Shown: piece after piece, positions 43,920 through 56,965 of the stretch
How positions within the stretch are numbered: position 1 is the first letter of the stretch
Layout of the letters: each line of letters opens with the position of its first letter
Source: Ampullaceana balthica
Lineage: Eukaryota; Mollusca; Gastropoda; Lymnaeidae
NCBI GenBank assembly: GCA_944989445.1
Contig: CALYLW010000019.1
Location: forward strand, 434,001 to 498,000
Direction of reading: 5' to 3'
DNA: 64,000 nt
The notes under the pieces: model-generated
What the model was told of the DNA's origin: nothing
Databases searched by the model: none
The model's input: only the letters and a program-made list of their open reading frames with translations
Program-made: the position numbers and the translations under genes

Positions 43920-45275
43920 TTATGGGTTTCGTAGCAGGACCTGTGGGGTGGCTGACAGAACCCTTCGACTAGGGTACAGTATATTTGGACTAGGCGGCAG
44001 AACCTTTTGACTAGGGTACAGTATATTTGGACTAGGCGGCAGAACCTTTTGACTAGGGTACAGTATATTTGGACTAGGCGGTAGAACCTTTCGACTAGGT
44101 GACAGGATCTTTGGGGTTTGTGTCAGAACCTTTGGACTAGGTGACAGGATCTTTGGGGTTGGTGTCATAACCTTTTGACTAGGTGACAGGATCTTTGGGG
44201 TTGGTGCCAGAACCTTTGGACTAGGTGACATGATCTTTGGGGTTGGTGTCAGAACCTTTTGACTAGGTGACAAGATCTTTGGGGTTGGTGTCAGAACCTT
44301 TTGACTAGGTGACAAGATCTTTGGGGTTGGTGTCAGAACCTTGGGACTAGGTGAAAGGATATTTGGGCTTGGTGAAAGGATCTTTAAGGTTGGCGTCAGA
44401 GCCTTTGGACTAGGTGACAAGATCTTCAGGGTTGGTGGAAGAACCTTTGGACTAGGTGACAAGATCTTCGGGGTTGGTGGAAGGACCTTTGGACTAGGTG
44501 ATAAGATCTTCGGGGTTGGTGGAAGGACCTTTGGAGTAGGTGAAAGGACCTTTGGGTAAGGCGTCAAGTTTTGAACAGTAGCCGTACTATTTTTGCTAGG
44601 GTAAATGATCTTTTTGGTGGGTGTAATGACTTTAGGAAAAGGTTTTGGGGTGGGTGACATTATTTTTGGGTCGGGTGGATGCATCTTTGCGCTAGGTGTT
44701 AGAAGTTTTGTGCTGGATGACGTAATATTCGGCGTAGGATGCATAATTTTCGTGCTTTGTTGCTGGATCTTTGAGGTGGGTGACAAAATCTTCGGTGACA
44801 CGACCTTTGGGCAAGGTGACAAAAATTCGGGAGCCATGACCTTTGGGCTAGGTGACAAAATCTTTTGGGCCATGACCTTTGGGCTAGGGGACAAAATCTT
44901 TTGGGCCATGACCTTTGGGCTAGGGGACAAAATCTTTTGGGCCATGACCTTTGGGCTAGGTGACAATATCTTGGGGGCCATGACCTTTGGACTAGGTGAT
45001 AAAATCTTGGGTGCCATGACCTTTGGACTAGGTGATAAAATCTTGGGTGCCATGACCTTTGGGCTAGGGGACAAAATCTTGGAGGCCATGACCTTTGGGC
45101 TAGGTGACAAAATCTTTGGGGCCATGACCTTTGGGCTAGGGGACAAAATCTTGGAGGCCATGACCTTTGGGCTAGGGGACAAAATCTTGGGGGCCATGAC
45201 CTTTGGGGTTGGTGACGAAATCTTCGTGCTGTTAATCAGAATATTAGGTGATGGTGGCAGGATTTTTAGGCTCTA
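43920..45275 (-). CDS. Pro/Ser/Thr/Lys-rich repetitive open frame (copy B)
   Basis: Identical 425-codon translation to copy A (ATG at 45197, stop at 43920), with the same unit order. A repeat array of this kind normally changes copy number quickly, so exact identity argues for a very recent duplication, gene conversion or an assembly copy. See copy A for the motif description. Confidence 0.35.
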
Positions 45276-46014
45276 TGGTATATCGTTTGATCTGGGTGAC
45301 ATGATCTCTGGGCTGAATGCTGTTACCTTGGGCTGAGCGACATGATCCTTTGGCCTAGTGACATGATCTTTGGGCTGAATGCTGTTATCTTGGGCTGGGA
45401 GACATGACACTTTGGCCTAGTGACATGACATTTTTTGCTCTAGGTGAAAGAATTAGTGGGCTGGCTGACGTGACCTTTGGGTTTGATGTTAGAATATTAC
45501 AACTAGGCGTTAGAACATTAAGGTTTTTAGCATGAACTCGGAGACACAGCCTCATAATCATAGAAATAATTAACGAGGTACCAGGGTCTCTGATTTCAGT
45601 AATATTTTAAATGACAGTGAAGATAATTTTATTTTGAGGAGGATATTTTGGCTGGATTTAAGTGTCTTTGGAGTTTAATGATGAACATTCGAGCAGGGTA
45701 AAACGATGGACACGTTTAGGACAGAATCAGTGAAAACAAAATGTTTTACTTTAAGCCCCACGTAAGATGTTTCAGCTACCACCAAGTATCGTTTAGTAAA
45801 TAGTAAATAAACTTGTACAAATAGAAGATTTCAAATAGGTTTTTTCCAGTTGAAATTCACTTTTTCGCGATAAATGTATTAACAAAGCCTCGCGGTATCG
45901 AACTATTTTATATTTGAGATACGTTTATTACAAAACAATATTAGTAGTCTTGTTGTTTCGCTTTTTGTGAAGATAAGCGCCTGGACCTGTTGACTTTGAG
46001 GTATTCTTCTAGAG

Positions 46015-46534
46015 CAGGGATCACCAAACTACGGCCCGCGGGCCAGATCTGGCCCTCGACGCCTTTTAACCCGGCCTGCCAACGGTACTTGATTGATGAA
46101 AGTGCTTGATAGAACATTTGGACCTAGGAACGTTTTGATATACATGTACTGTATATACTCAATTTAGAATACGAGATTATCACACATGTCGGGAAATTCC
46201 AGCTGCTTTGTGTCTAATATTGACTATTTTCAATTATTTTATTTAGATTTTATGTGTGCGTACATGTGCGCAGTAGGTCTGATATAGCTATTCGTTTATT
46301 TGTTTTGTTTTATGTTCACCTTCTTTGATAATTGTTAAGCAAATAAATATTTTACTGTTCTTATTTGCCCTTTTTTCTTTGTTGTTCTTCGTTTGTTTTA
46401 TTGCACTATACTGACGCACGATTAACATGAAATGCTAAACTTACAATTAGATGTCTGCCGAGAATTGGTTTGCTGCCCGTGCTCCTAATTTATTAGCCAT
46501 CCGGCCCGCCATGAAAAAAAATTGGCAACCCTTG
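46015..46534. mobile_element. hAT MITE with CGGCCCGCGGGCC motif (copy B)
   Basis: Duplicate of 36987-37506 with the same ends and flanks. Confidence 0.85.
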
Positions 46535-47286
46535 ATCTAGAGGCTAGAGAACAAATTGGAAAATTTGTAAACAGAAAGTTATAAATAATATATATATATT
46601 ACTTTGAATTCTAAATTAATACAATTTTGAACCATTTATAGCAATTTTATTACAATTATAAGCATTTTACCTACCCGATAACTATGCATTTTTTAAAATG
46701 TAGTGTCAATGAATAAAGGGTGCCTTCAACATGCTTAGATCGGTTAAATGACAGGCTAATTTTAAAAATAAGAAACGATCATAAATGTTTTAACCCACAA
46801 ACACACATGAGTGACCACACATCTCTCTAGGGCTTCTACTGACAAGTTCGGCTGTTTGTGTGTGACAGCGTCAAAGTATCCCAGGCGAATTGACTTCCTT
46901 CTCTCTCGTGTCTACTGGAGTGAGGCCTTCTCGCTGCAAGAATTGCAGATCAACTGAATAAATGGGAAACCAGACATGAGTAAAATAATGAGGTGTGATA
47001 AAAAAAAATATATCACAAAACCATACAATCTCCGGAAATAGACTAAAGAAGGAAACTTCAAATAAGATAACAAGAATTTTTCTTAATAAAGTATTCGTTT
47101 CAAAATTAGGGAAGTGAGGAATGCATATTACTTTTGTTGCTTTTCCTGCTGCTCTAATTTAAAAGAGACATAAAGTCGTTATATTAATTAAAAGAAAGAA
47201 ACTTCTTCAGCTTTAATATCTTACCTGCATCCTTGTGATTTACATTTCCTATTTCAGGCGCAGAGTTTCTATTTTCTTCTATTCAA

Positions 47287-48644
47287 CTAGGAACTATCTC
47301 ACATTCTAGGAACTATCTCACATTCTAGGAACTATCTCACATTACAGGAACTATCTCATATTCTAGGAACTATCTCACATTCTAGGAAGAACTATCTCAC
47401 ATTCTAGGAACTATCTCACATTCTAGGAACTATCTCACATTCTAGGAAATATCTCACATTCTAGGAACTATCTCAAATTCTAGGAACTATCTCACATTAT
47501 AGGAACTATCTCATATTCTAGGAACTATCTCACATTCTAGGAACTATCTCACATTCTAGGAACTATCTCACATTCTAGAAACTATCTCACATTCTAGGAA
47601 ATATCTCAAATTCTAGGAAATATATCTCATTCTAGGAACTATCTCACATTCTAGGAACTATCTCACATTCTAGGAAATATCTCTCATTCAAAGAACTATC
47701 TCACATTCTAGGAACTATCTCACATTCTAGGAAATATCTCACATTCTAGGAACTATCTCACATTCTAGGAACTATCTCACATTACAGGAACTATCTCATA
47801 TTCTAGGAACTATCTCACATTCTAGGAAGAACTATCTCACATTCTAGGAACTATCTCACATTCTAGGAACTATCTCACATTCTAGGAAATATCTCACATT
47901 CTAGGAACTATCTCAAATTCTAGGAACTATCTCACATTATAGGAACTATCTCATATTCTAGGAACTATCTCACATTCTAGGAACTATCTCACATTCTAGG
48001 AACTATCTCACATTCTAGAAACTATCTCACATTCTAGGAAATATCTCAAATTCTAGGAAATATATCTCATTCTAGGAACTATCTCACATTCTAGGAACTA
48101 TCTCACATTCTAGGAAATATCTCTCATTCAAAGAACTATCTCACATTCTAGGAACTATCTCACATTCTAGGAAATATCTCACATTCTAGGAACTATCTCA
48201 CATTCTAGGAACTATCTCACATTACAGGAACTATCTCATATTCTAGGAACTATCTCACATTCTAGGAAGAACTATCTCACATTCTAGGAACTATCTCACA
48301 TTCTAGGAACTATCTCACATTCTAGGAAATATCTCACATTCTAGGAACTATCTCAAATTCTAGGAACTATCTCACATTATAGGAACTATCTCATATTCTA
48401 GGAACTATCTCACATTCTAGGAACTATCTCACATTCTAGGAACTATCTCACATTCTAGAAACTATCTCACATTCTAGGAAATATCTCAAATTCTAGGAAA
48501 TATATCTCATTCTAGGAACTATCTCACATTCTAGGAACTATCTCACATTCTAGGAAATATCTCTCATTCAAAGAACTATCTCACATTCTAGGAACTATCT
48601 CACATTCTAGGAAATATCTCACATTCCAGGAACTATCTCACATT
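47287..48644. repeat. 19-bp satellite with 440-bp higher-order period, three periods (copy B)
   Basis: Same units and variant order as 38259-39176 but with three periods (CATTACAGG markers near 47341, 47781 and 48221). The extra period equals the whole length difference between copies A and B. Confidence 0.95.
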
Positions 48645-48843
48645 GTCCAAGGCCCTACTGCCTTTTGTCTCCGAAACAAACTGTTGATTTACCTCGTCTA
48701 ACCTTATACAACACAGTGCTATTAACTCATAATAGAATTCAGCCATTACCTCACCAGTCATAACACCATACATTGATGTCAACTTCTGATAAAACTCAGT
48801 CATAACCTAACATTTCCTTACACCATAAGCGGCAATAACTTCA
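48645..48843. repeat. Third, truncated start of the duplicated unit
   Basis: The first 199 bp of the unit (GTCCAAGGCCC to GGCAATAACTTCA) appear again after the second satellite array, then the sequence changes to unrelated DNA (GGTATATATATAAGC). The same segment therefore flanks the satellite on both sides and could have driven unequal exchange. Confidence 0.95.
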
Positions 48844-49684
48844 GGTATATATATAAGCAAGTACTAAACATTTCCTAAGACCATACATTCCTATGAACTT
48901 CCGAACTGACTACGGAATTACTTCAACTTGCCACATGCCATAGAGTTCTGCTCTCTTCTTACCAAATCAAGCGTCTCAACACAAATCTTGCATTTCATAG
49001 TGAGCCGCTTGAAGTTGGTTCCTTCAAAGCAATCTTATCATATGATTTATTTTCCCGTGAACTCTGAAATATACATTGTATTGTTAAGGATTGAAATTAT
49101 GCATAGTTATCCAGTCCAACGAGTGACTGCTAGCCTTATTCTTGCATTTAAAAATGCGATACATGAACATAGAAACATACAAACACACACACATACACGC
49201 ACAAAGCGAGACATCAAAATACAAACACACACATACACGCACAAAGCGAGACATCAAAATACAAACACACAAACACACACATACACGTACAAAGCGAGAC
49301 ATCAAAATACAAACAGAAAACATCATTAAATAAATCACAGCCCTTTACATAATCATTCAAGAGAAAGTTAATTTTCTTAAATAATGGCCATTCCTCGGAA
49401 GTAGTAAATCAATGTGTGAGTTGCTTGTAATAATTAATTTGGCTTTCATATAATTTAGAATATAGATAGAGGTGTAAACACATTAAAAAAAACAAAGCTC
49501 AAAGACACCCCGTTATGAAATATTACAATGAGAAGCGCGCTCTGTTAATCTCGACACAGAAATGGTCAATGAAGTGTTTTAGGTTTAATTGAAAATTTTA
49601 CCCGTCAGTTACCCTGAATAGTGATCGCTGATTAAAATGAAGACGGAATTTAAAGCTTTTGTAAAACAGATGCTAATTTTGTGT
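48844..49684. other. Spacer with a CA-rich short tandem repeat
   Basis: At about 49175-49315 the block ACACACACATACACGCACAA then AGCGAGACATCAAAATAC recurs three times. Reading frames across it (on plus, rich in His/Thr/Lys) are repeat by-products. No gene is recognised. Confidence 0.5.
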
Positions 49685-50222
49685 ATAAATAAAACAAACC
49701 CGTAAAAACAAAGTTTTTGACTGTAAATCCCTTATATATGAGACATAACTAACAGTATTTATTATGTTCAAACGCGACAAACATTTACAGACTGAATCCG
49801 TCTTAACTCCCCTTTGCTTTATAACCCGGGGGCTGGGGGTGGGAGAGGGGAAAGGTCTGGTCACCGATCGCTGGACCGAGCTCAGCGTGACACAAAAGCA
49901 CGCCGGTACATCGACGGATGGCGTCAACCAGTGACTGAACTGTCCAGTGAAAAAAAAACAATAACAAAAAGTGAAATTGAATTACATACGTTGTATAGAG
50001 ATAAACTAGAAATACATTAATTTCATTACGGTACGTTCGATCCATCTGAAATTTTCATACGATGCTCTGTTAGATGACACGAGTATATGTGCCAAATTTC
50101 AGCTCGATGGCATTACGGGAAGTGGGTCATTTTTGACTTAATGTTTTTCCGCCCGACCGACGTACGAAGAGATGACGACAGACTGAGAGACAAGATTTCG
50201 AACTTAATATAAGGGATTTACA
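49685..50222 (+). mobile_element. AAGGGATTTA-ended MITE
   Basis: It begins AACCCGTAAAAACAAAGTTT, then TGTAAATCCCTTATATATGA, and ends TTAATATAAGGGATTTA. It contains the family core GGTACGTTCGATCCATCTGA and TTTCAGCTCGATGGC. Flanked by ordinary AT-rich DNA. Confidence 0.75.
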
Positions 50223-51505
50223 AACACAAACCAGGATGTAGTAAAGAATGATGAATTGATTCAATGATAAATTCAGAGATGGTGTCAATGATGCTGTCAA
50301 AGATTGGGTCGTAAACGGAGTCAAAGTTAGAGTCCAGAATTATTTCGATTGGGTCAAATATTGAACTATCAACCAAGAATTGTTGCATTAAGTCATCATT
50401 TCTTTTTAGTTTTATAAAGCAATACTTTTTGTTTTAAATAAAGCAATTATTATGGAAGCTAGACGTTTGTTAAAATAATGCAAAGATCAAATTTTTAAAC
50501 AAGCCTGTGTTCAATACAGAACTTTTTGAACATCTTACCTTTCAGCAACGGCAACGGTTCATATCACACGAGTGCTTGGATCGGCTCAAGCATGAGCTAT
50601 CGTTCGGAACACTTCATACCACATGAGTTTTTGAATCGTGGCTAAGCAAGGGATACTGTAATTACAGACGGCCACTGTCTTGGAGCAGCTGGCTGAACGA
50701 AGCGATTCAAACTGAGATATGTTGCTACTAGAACGGAACAAGATTAATAGCACGGAACGTCTCCGCTGGTTTCGTTCCTCCACAAAATACAACAAAACCT
50801 AAATAAACCAACGTGAGAGATAAAAACGGCCTGAAAATTATTCCACAAAATTTAGTATGAACATTCGGCAGGAAGGTACTTCTTTGTCTGATACAGTAAC
50901 TTACGATGTCATCGATTTATAGGTAGAACAAAATAATATTATATGTCGCACAGTGGTTAATGGTCAAAAGAAGAAAGCTAATGTACACATTAAAAGTAAT
51001 ACTTCTCTAGGAGACATTTCATGATGCTATCGGCACTGGCGCAAATACAAATATAAATCTGATAAAATTCCCGATGCGTCTGCGTCAGATGCGAAATTTT
51101 TTATTTTGTTTTACGACAATCACAACCATGATGCCAACCAAGGAGGCTAATCAAACCTCCTTGATGGTAACTATAACAATTCGACGAGAATTTTTTTTTA
51201 AACCGCAGAACCGTAACGGTTTCTTGTTTCGTGGATGACCTACTGAACTAGTCATACATTTAAACCCATTTCCTCAATTCATGGTATTTCTTGAAAGGCT
51301 ACATTTTACAACAGCTACAATTACAGATATTTTTAAAGATACGTTTTTTCTTTCTTCTAAAATACACCTTTCATAAAGTGAATTGATGTTCGTGATATAA
51401 TAAATGACATTATGAACATGTAGAATTGTTCAGTATACTGTAACACAATGCATTATGACTTCTCAATATTGGTGTGCTATCCTATTGATCGCTATCCTTA
51501 AATGG

Positions 51506-51508
<3 letters not shown>
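50223..51508. other. Non-coding stretch
   Basis: No gene is seen. Two imperfectly similar blocks near 50550-50640 (CACACGAGTGCTTGGATCG and CACATGAGTTTTTGAATCG) suggest an old local duplication. A small inverted pair, AACCAAGGAGG and CCTCCTTGATGG, lies near 51135-51165. Confidence 0.4.

Positions 51509-51598
<90 letters not shown>
51509..51598. repeat. TA dinucleotide microsatellite
   Basis: About 90 bases of uninterrupted alternating T and A. Confidence 0.99.
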
Positions 51599-51602
<4 letters not shown>

Positions 51603-51678
51603 GAAACTTCTTCAGAAAGTCATGAAAACACATCCCCCCACACACAAACATATTGAAATTTTTATCTTAATATCTTTG

Positions 51679-53449
51679 GGGCTGTCCATAAATGACGTCA
51701 CGCACCTAGAGGGGGGGGGGAAGGGGGTCACACTTTTTTGACGATGCGTGACGAGGGGGAGGGAGGGGGGTTGAAGAAATGTGACGTCACATCAAAAGGG
51801 TAACTTTAAATAAAACTTCCACTGAAAAATTTGGTCGCTTACAATGTATTTAATGACTTTTTTTAAAATTTTAAATTAGTGCTTCTCAATGTGCCGGTCG
51901 GTAGGTACGCTGGTTGGTGTAAGCTATCATGACACGAAAATTAAATCTAATTATAATACTTAAGTTTGAGAATCCACAAGATAACATTTTAAATTGTTAC
52001 ACTGCTTCGTTTGATGTTGACATCAAAGCATTTGTGATGTAACCGCAGCTCCGTTTGGTTCTCTCATGGCAGGAGTCGTAATTTTTTTTTGCCCGTTACC
52101 CCAAAATATACAAGTTTATGTATGCGTTACCCCCCCCCCTCGACTCTAGGTCTTGCTCACATGACTCGGGGATTTGGGGGATCGTCTTTAGCCCCCCCCC
52201 TTCCATAAATGCTACTGGTGAGTTTTACAAGCATGACAAGTGTTTAAACATGGTTTGAATATGATTATGTGTAGATATTTTAAATCAAACGACACGGAAT
52301 ATCATTTTTCTTTAAAAGGGGAGAGGGGATCTATTTGATAAAATTAAAAACATTTTAAGTTCGATTGGTTTTTTTTGTTGTCAAACGCCCCTGGCCATTC
52401 TAGTCTTCTAGATCAGTGCTTCTCAAAGTGGTAATCCGCGGACTGGTGCCGGTCCGCAGATGTTCTAAAAAAAGGACAGAAATAATTGTCAGTGTAGTGA
52501 AAATAGTGCACCGTTCCCTGGTGCAATGGAAAAAATTCCTGCTGATCCGCAATACTAAAATGTTTGAGAAGCACTGTTCTAGATATAATGGTAAATAAGC
52601 CCATTTAAAATTAGTCAAGTATTCATTAACTTTATTTAATGCATCAAATTCTTGACATTGCAATTCGAGAGGAGCACAAAACAACTTTTCTTCTTAGCTC
52701 AGTTTTTAAGGCATTAATTTTAAATATCACAGAAATGATACGTGATAAAGACAAGTCATGTGGATTAAGATTATTGTCACTCGTGTCAATATAAATGAAA
52801 GTAGGGTAGATTTAGGTGTCTTCATATAGTGCGTAGGTAAGAAATCTACATAGTAAATTTTAAACAAAATGCATTTTCTGGAAGGAACCGGTTTAAAAAT
52901 GGGCATATGTTCCAAGCGTACATGTACACATGAAGTATTTTAATATATATAGCGGATTGTAGTGGATGTTATATGTCCCAAATGAGTCTGCATTACCCCC
53001 AAGAATTCCCTTTTTGACCCCCGTTTAGGTTATTTTCCTCTGTTCGCCCACCTCTTTCTTACAGGATGCCCGTCAGTCAATTGAGGGATTTTTAAAAAAT
53101 ACATTTTAAAAATGTTATTTTTAAATAATTTTTTTTTAAAACAAAGACGTTAACCGTGATGATTAATAGTCAATATTTAATTTGTATGCATTAAAATAAA
53201 ATATAAGCTAAGGATGTTAACACAGTTCGTTTTCTGAAGGCCGGTTAAACGTTTTTAAAAAAATGCTTCACGCGGGTTATGATATTACAATGCAGATCTT
53301 CACTAAATAAATAATAAATACTTAAATGACTTAAATGTCAAAGATTTGTGACGTATTTTTAGAGGGGGGGGTTCTAAGTTTTTGTGACGTCGCGTGACGA
53401 GGGGGGGGGAGGTGGTCAAAAATCGCGTGACGTCATTTATGGACGGTCC
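51679..53449. mobile_element. GACGTCA-ended element ends, possibly one long copy
   Basis: An intact left end (GGGGCTGTCCATAAATGACG) lies at 51679 and an intact right end (GCGTGACGTCATTTATGGAC) at about 53422-53449. If they belong together, this is a 1.8-kb member containing a hAT MITE and unrelated sequence; otherwise they are two partial copies. No transposase frame is visible between them. Confidence 0.55.
52414..52576. mobile_element. hAT MITE (CAGTGCTTCTCAAA ends) with duplication TTCTAGAT
   Basis: 163 bp. The inverted ends CAGTGCTTCTCAAA and TTTGAGAAGCACTG are flanked on both sides by TTCTAGAT. The interior with GGACTGGTGCCGGTCCGC matches the family of 26265-26535. Confidence 0.95.
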
Positions 53450-53480
53450 CTTTTCTGTGATTGTTTTTGTAAAGTTCGAA

Positions 53481-54448
53481 CTACTCTCTGTACTTTATAT
53501 ACTCTTTATACTCTCTATACTCTATATACCCTCTATACTCTATATACTCTCTATACTCTATATACTCTCTATACTCTATATACTCTCTATACTCTATATA
53601 CTCTCTATATATACTCTCTATACTCTATATACTCTCTATACTCTATATACTCTCTATACTCTATATACTCTCTATACTCTATATACTCTCTATACTCTAT
53701 ATACTCTCTATACTCTATATACTCTCTATACTCTATATACTCTCTATACTCTATATACTCTCTATACTCTATATACTCTCTATACTCTATATACTCTCTA
53801 TACTCTATATACTCTCTATACTCTATATACTCTCTATACTCTATATACTCTCTATACTCTATATACTCTCTATACTCTATATACTCTCTATACTCTATAT
53901 ACTCTCTATACTCTATATACTCTCTATACTCTATATACTCTCTATACTCTATATACTCTCTATACTCTATATACTCTCTATACTCTATATACTCTCTATA
54001 CTCTATATACTCTCTATACTCTATATACTCTCTATACTCTATATACTCTCTATACTCTATATACTCTCTATACTCTATATACTCTCTATACTCTATATAC
54101 TCTCTATACTCTATATACTCTCTATACTCTATATACTCCCTATACTCTATATTCTATATACTCTTTATACTCTATCTACTCTCTATACTCTATATACTCT
54201 ATATACTCTCTATACTCTATACTCTCTATACTCTTTATACTCTCTATACTCTATATACTCTCTATACTCTTTATACTCTCTATACTCTATATACTCTCTA
54301 TACTCTATATACTCTCTATACTCTCTATACTCTATATACTCTCTATACTCTTTATACTCTCTATACTCTATATACTCTCGATACTCTATATACTCTCTAT
54401 ACTCTATATACTCTCGATACTCTATATACTCCCTATACTCTATATATA
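53481..54448. repeat. 18-bp minisatellite (TATACTCTCTATACTCTA)
   Basis: About 50 copies; the central part is nearly perfect and the right third mixes shorter 12-bp-like variants (CTCTTTATACTC, CTCGATACTC). Because 18 is a multiple of three, very long frames run through on plus. They consist only of Leu/Tyr/Thr/Ser/Ile repeats and are not taken as genes. Confidence 0.97.
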
Positions 54449-54899
54449 ATTCGCCACAGATTAGGACAAGCACAAGACGACGCGAGCAAGCAATCATGAC
54501 AAATGACCCTCGCTAGGTTCTAGCTATCACAGTTTATAGTTGACAAGTGAGGGTGGTGCAAGGGGGGGGCATGTCTCTAGACCAACAATGCATCTTGCGT
54601 TCATTCGCGTTGTTCTCATTTCTTCGTGCTGCTGTTTGTGTCCGTTCTCTCTCCCCCAACCCCCCTCCCCCCAAACATATTCTTTACACTACGCCGCAGG
54701 TCGTATCTGGGTGTTTTTATATTTTAGCATCTCTTCTGTGGTTTCTTTTGCAAAGTTTTAAACCGATTCCTTATATTTTAACACCTCTTCTGTATTGCTT
54801 TTGTAAAGATTTAAGTGTTTGCTTATATTTTCGATGGTATAGTTTCGTTTTCCCCATGATGACGCCAAGGCTCTCAACGCTAAGATTATCATGTTATGA
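54449..54899. other. Spacer between minisatellites
   Basis: A GGGGGGG tract and a C-rich tract near 54560 and 54660. The overlapping 73- and 139-codon frames have no recognisable domain. Confidence 0.4.
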
Positions 54900-55533
54900 C
54901 AGCTGTGCTTCACTTAATATATCAAATATGTGCTTCACTGAATATATCAAATATGTGTTACATTGAATATATCAAATATGTGCTTCACTGAAAATATCAA
55001 ATATGTGCTACATTGAATGTATCAAATATGTGCTACATTGAATATATCAAATATGTGCTACATTGAATATATCAAATATGTGCTACATTGAATATATCAA
55101 ATATGTGCTACATTGAATATATCAAATATGTGCTACATTGAATATATCAAATATGTGCTTCACTGAATATATCAAATATGTGCTACACTGAATATATCAA
55201 ATATGTGCTACACTGAATATATCAAATATGTGCTACACTGAATATATCAAATATGTGCTTCACTTAATATATCAAATATGTGCTACATTGAATAAATCAA
55301 ATATGTGCTTCACTTAATATATAAAAAATATGCTTCACTGAATATATAAAAATGTGCTTCACTGAAAATATCAAATATGTGCTTCACTTAATATATCAAA
55401 TATGTGCTTCACTTAATATATCAAATATGTGCTTCACTTAATATATCAAATATGTGCTTCACTTAATATATCAAATATGTGCTTCACTTAATATATCAAA
55501 TATGTGCTTCACTGAATGTATCACATATATGAT
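54900..55533. repeat. 25-bp minisatellite
   Basis: About 25 copies of ATGTGCTACATTGAATATAT plus CAAAT, with CTTCACTGA and CTTCACTTA variants that cluster by position (ACATTG in the middle, CACTTA to the right), showing local spread of variants. The unit is not a multiple of three. Confidence 0.97.
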
Positions 55534-55769
55534 TGGGTCAGAGGACTCATATCAATTTTGTAAATTTAAGCCTAGATTAATTCGCATCATTCGACATTTT
55601 CACCATTTAAAGGCTGTTGGCGTGATTACGTGTTGCCGTGTCTAATACAACGATCATAGATTTAAAATTCCATCCAAGTAAAATACAGTCAAACCTCTCA
55701 CAACGAGATCATTTCGTTCCAGAGTCTTACTCGTTAAGCGAAACTCTCGTTATACGAAACAATTTTTAA

Positions 55770-56030
55770 ATCCCTTATATTAACTTATTTTGTAAGTTTA
55801 ATCGGACATCCGAACCGACTATTTGTTTATAATTCTTTCACGTGCCAGTTCAGTTCACACGTTGAAGCCGACCGTCGATGTTCACACCCCCTACCGTCCC
55901 TGCGCCCGGTTTTAAAACCAGGGGAGATAATTCTGTTTCAGTCTGTAAATGTCGCGTTTAAACATAATCACTACTTTTAGTTATGTCTCATATATAAGGA
56001 ATTTATAGTCAAAAACTTTGTATTTACATC
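55770..56030 (-). mobile_element. AAGGGATTTA-ended MITE, short nested copy
   Basis: TAAATCCCTTATATTAAC on the left and ATATAAGGAATTTATAGTCA on the right, internally deleted relative to the copy at 4930-5470. It sits inside the pogo-like element 55686-56965. Confidence 0.7.
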
Positions 56031-56576
56031 TATTTATTATTCCAATACAAATCAATAAAAATACGAGAATCCGTCCCATGCTGAAATAAAAGACTAATTT
56101 TTTCAAAATTTTTTATCAACATTTATTCAAATAAAATTACTTATGAATTGTTAAAGAGTGAAACAGCTAGAATACAATTTCGATTTGAAACAAAAAGCGT
56201 AAACCAAAATATGAATTTATTACATATAATTATACCTTTTTAACTAGAAAACTGTTGAAGACATTTGTTTTTTCCGAGGCTTCAAAATTTGACGAAATTG
56301 TGTCGTAACCGTTTCGTAGACATTCTTGACATTCCATTTAAAGCATTCACCTCCTTAATTGTTCTTGAGGATAGTGCAGATCGTTAATGTTGGCCGATTG
56401 TAGTTGCGCGCTAGATTAGCCACCTTGTTCTCGCTTTTAAATGGTTTTTCGTTTCATTTCAACAATTATTTTTTCCTCTCTTTTGATTGTATTCTTTTGG
56501 TGTTTTTTTTTCGAAGACATTTTAAAACAGGTTATTACACTTTGCACATAAAAAAATTACGAATACTGTCTGAATA

Positions 56577-56854
56577 CAAAATTTGTAAAAACGGTTGATC
56601 ACACACGAAAACAATACGATAACCGACCGAGTGCTTAACACAGAATAATGCATCAGGGCTGAAGTGCCGACTCACTAATGAATTTCCAGGAAAAAGGGAC
56701 TTTCCCTTTCTGTGTCAAAATTTGTAAAAACGGTTGATCACACACGAAAACAATACGATAACCGACCGAGTGCTTAACACAGAATAATGCATCAGGGCTG
56801 AAGTGCCGACTCACTAATGAATTTCCAGGAAAAAGGGACTTTCCCTTTCTGTGT
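56577..56854. repeat. 139-bp perfect tandem duplication
   Basis: The block beginning CAAAATTTGTAAAAACGG and ending CCCTTTCTGTGT occurs at 56577-56715 and again at 56716-56854 with no difference seen. Confidence 0.95.
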
Positions 56855-56965
56855 CACTCGTTATGCGAATCTTCGCTTGTTAAGGGAGCAACTGTTCCAA
56901 ATTTTTTTTAGCTCGTTATGTGAAATACTCATTATGAGAGGTTTTCGTAATGAGAGGTTTGACTG

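Larger units (their letters stand above)
39177..48644. repeat. 9-kb duplicated unit, copy B
   Basis: Direct repeat of copy A, 9468 bp against 9029. The extra 439 bp is accounted for by one more 440-bp satellite period at its right end. Every element of copy A is present in the same order and orientation. Confidence 0.97.
55686..56965. mobile_element. pogo/Tigger-like element with two later changes
   Basis: The ends CAGTCAAACCTCTCACAACG and ATGAGAGGTTTGACTG are flanked by TA on both sides. CTCGTTATACGAAAC and CTCGTTATGCGAA motifs repeat near both ends. An AAGGGATTTA-type MITE is nested at 55770-56030, and a 139-bp block is tandemly duplicated at 56577-56854. No transposase frame. Confidence 0.85.

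Noticed and set aside
39177..48644. Second independent set of genes
   Set aside because: Near-identical to 30148-39176, so the contents should not be counted as independent evidence. It may be an assembly duplicate.
48928..49329. 133-codon frame rich in His/Thr/Lys
   Set aside because: Its C-terminal half is a CA-rich tandem repeat and the N-terminal half has no recognisable domain.
53384..54499. Open frames of 351 and 371 codons on plus
   Set aside because: They run through an 18-bp tandem repeat and consist only of Leu/Tyr/Thr/Ser/Ile cycles. Any unit divisible by three without stops would do this.
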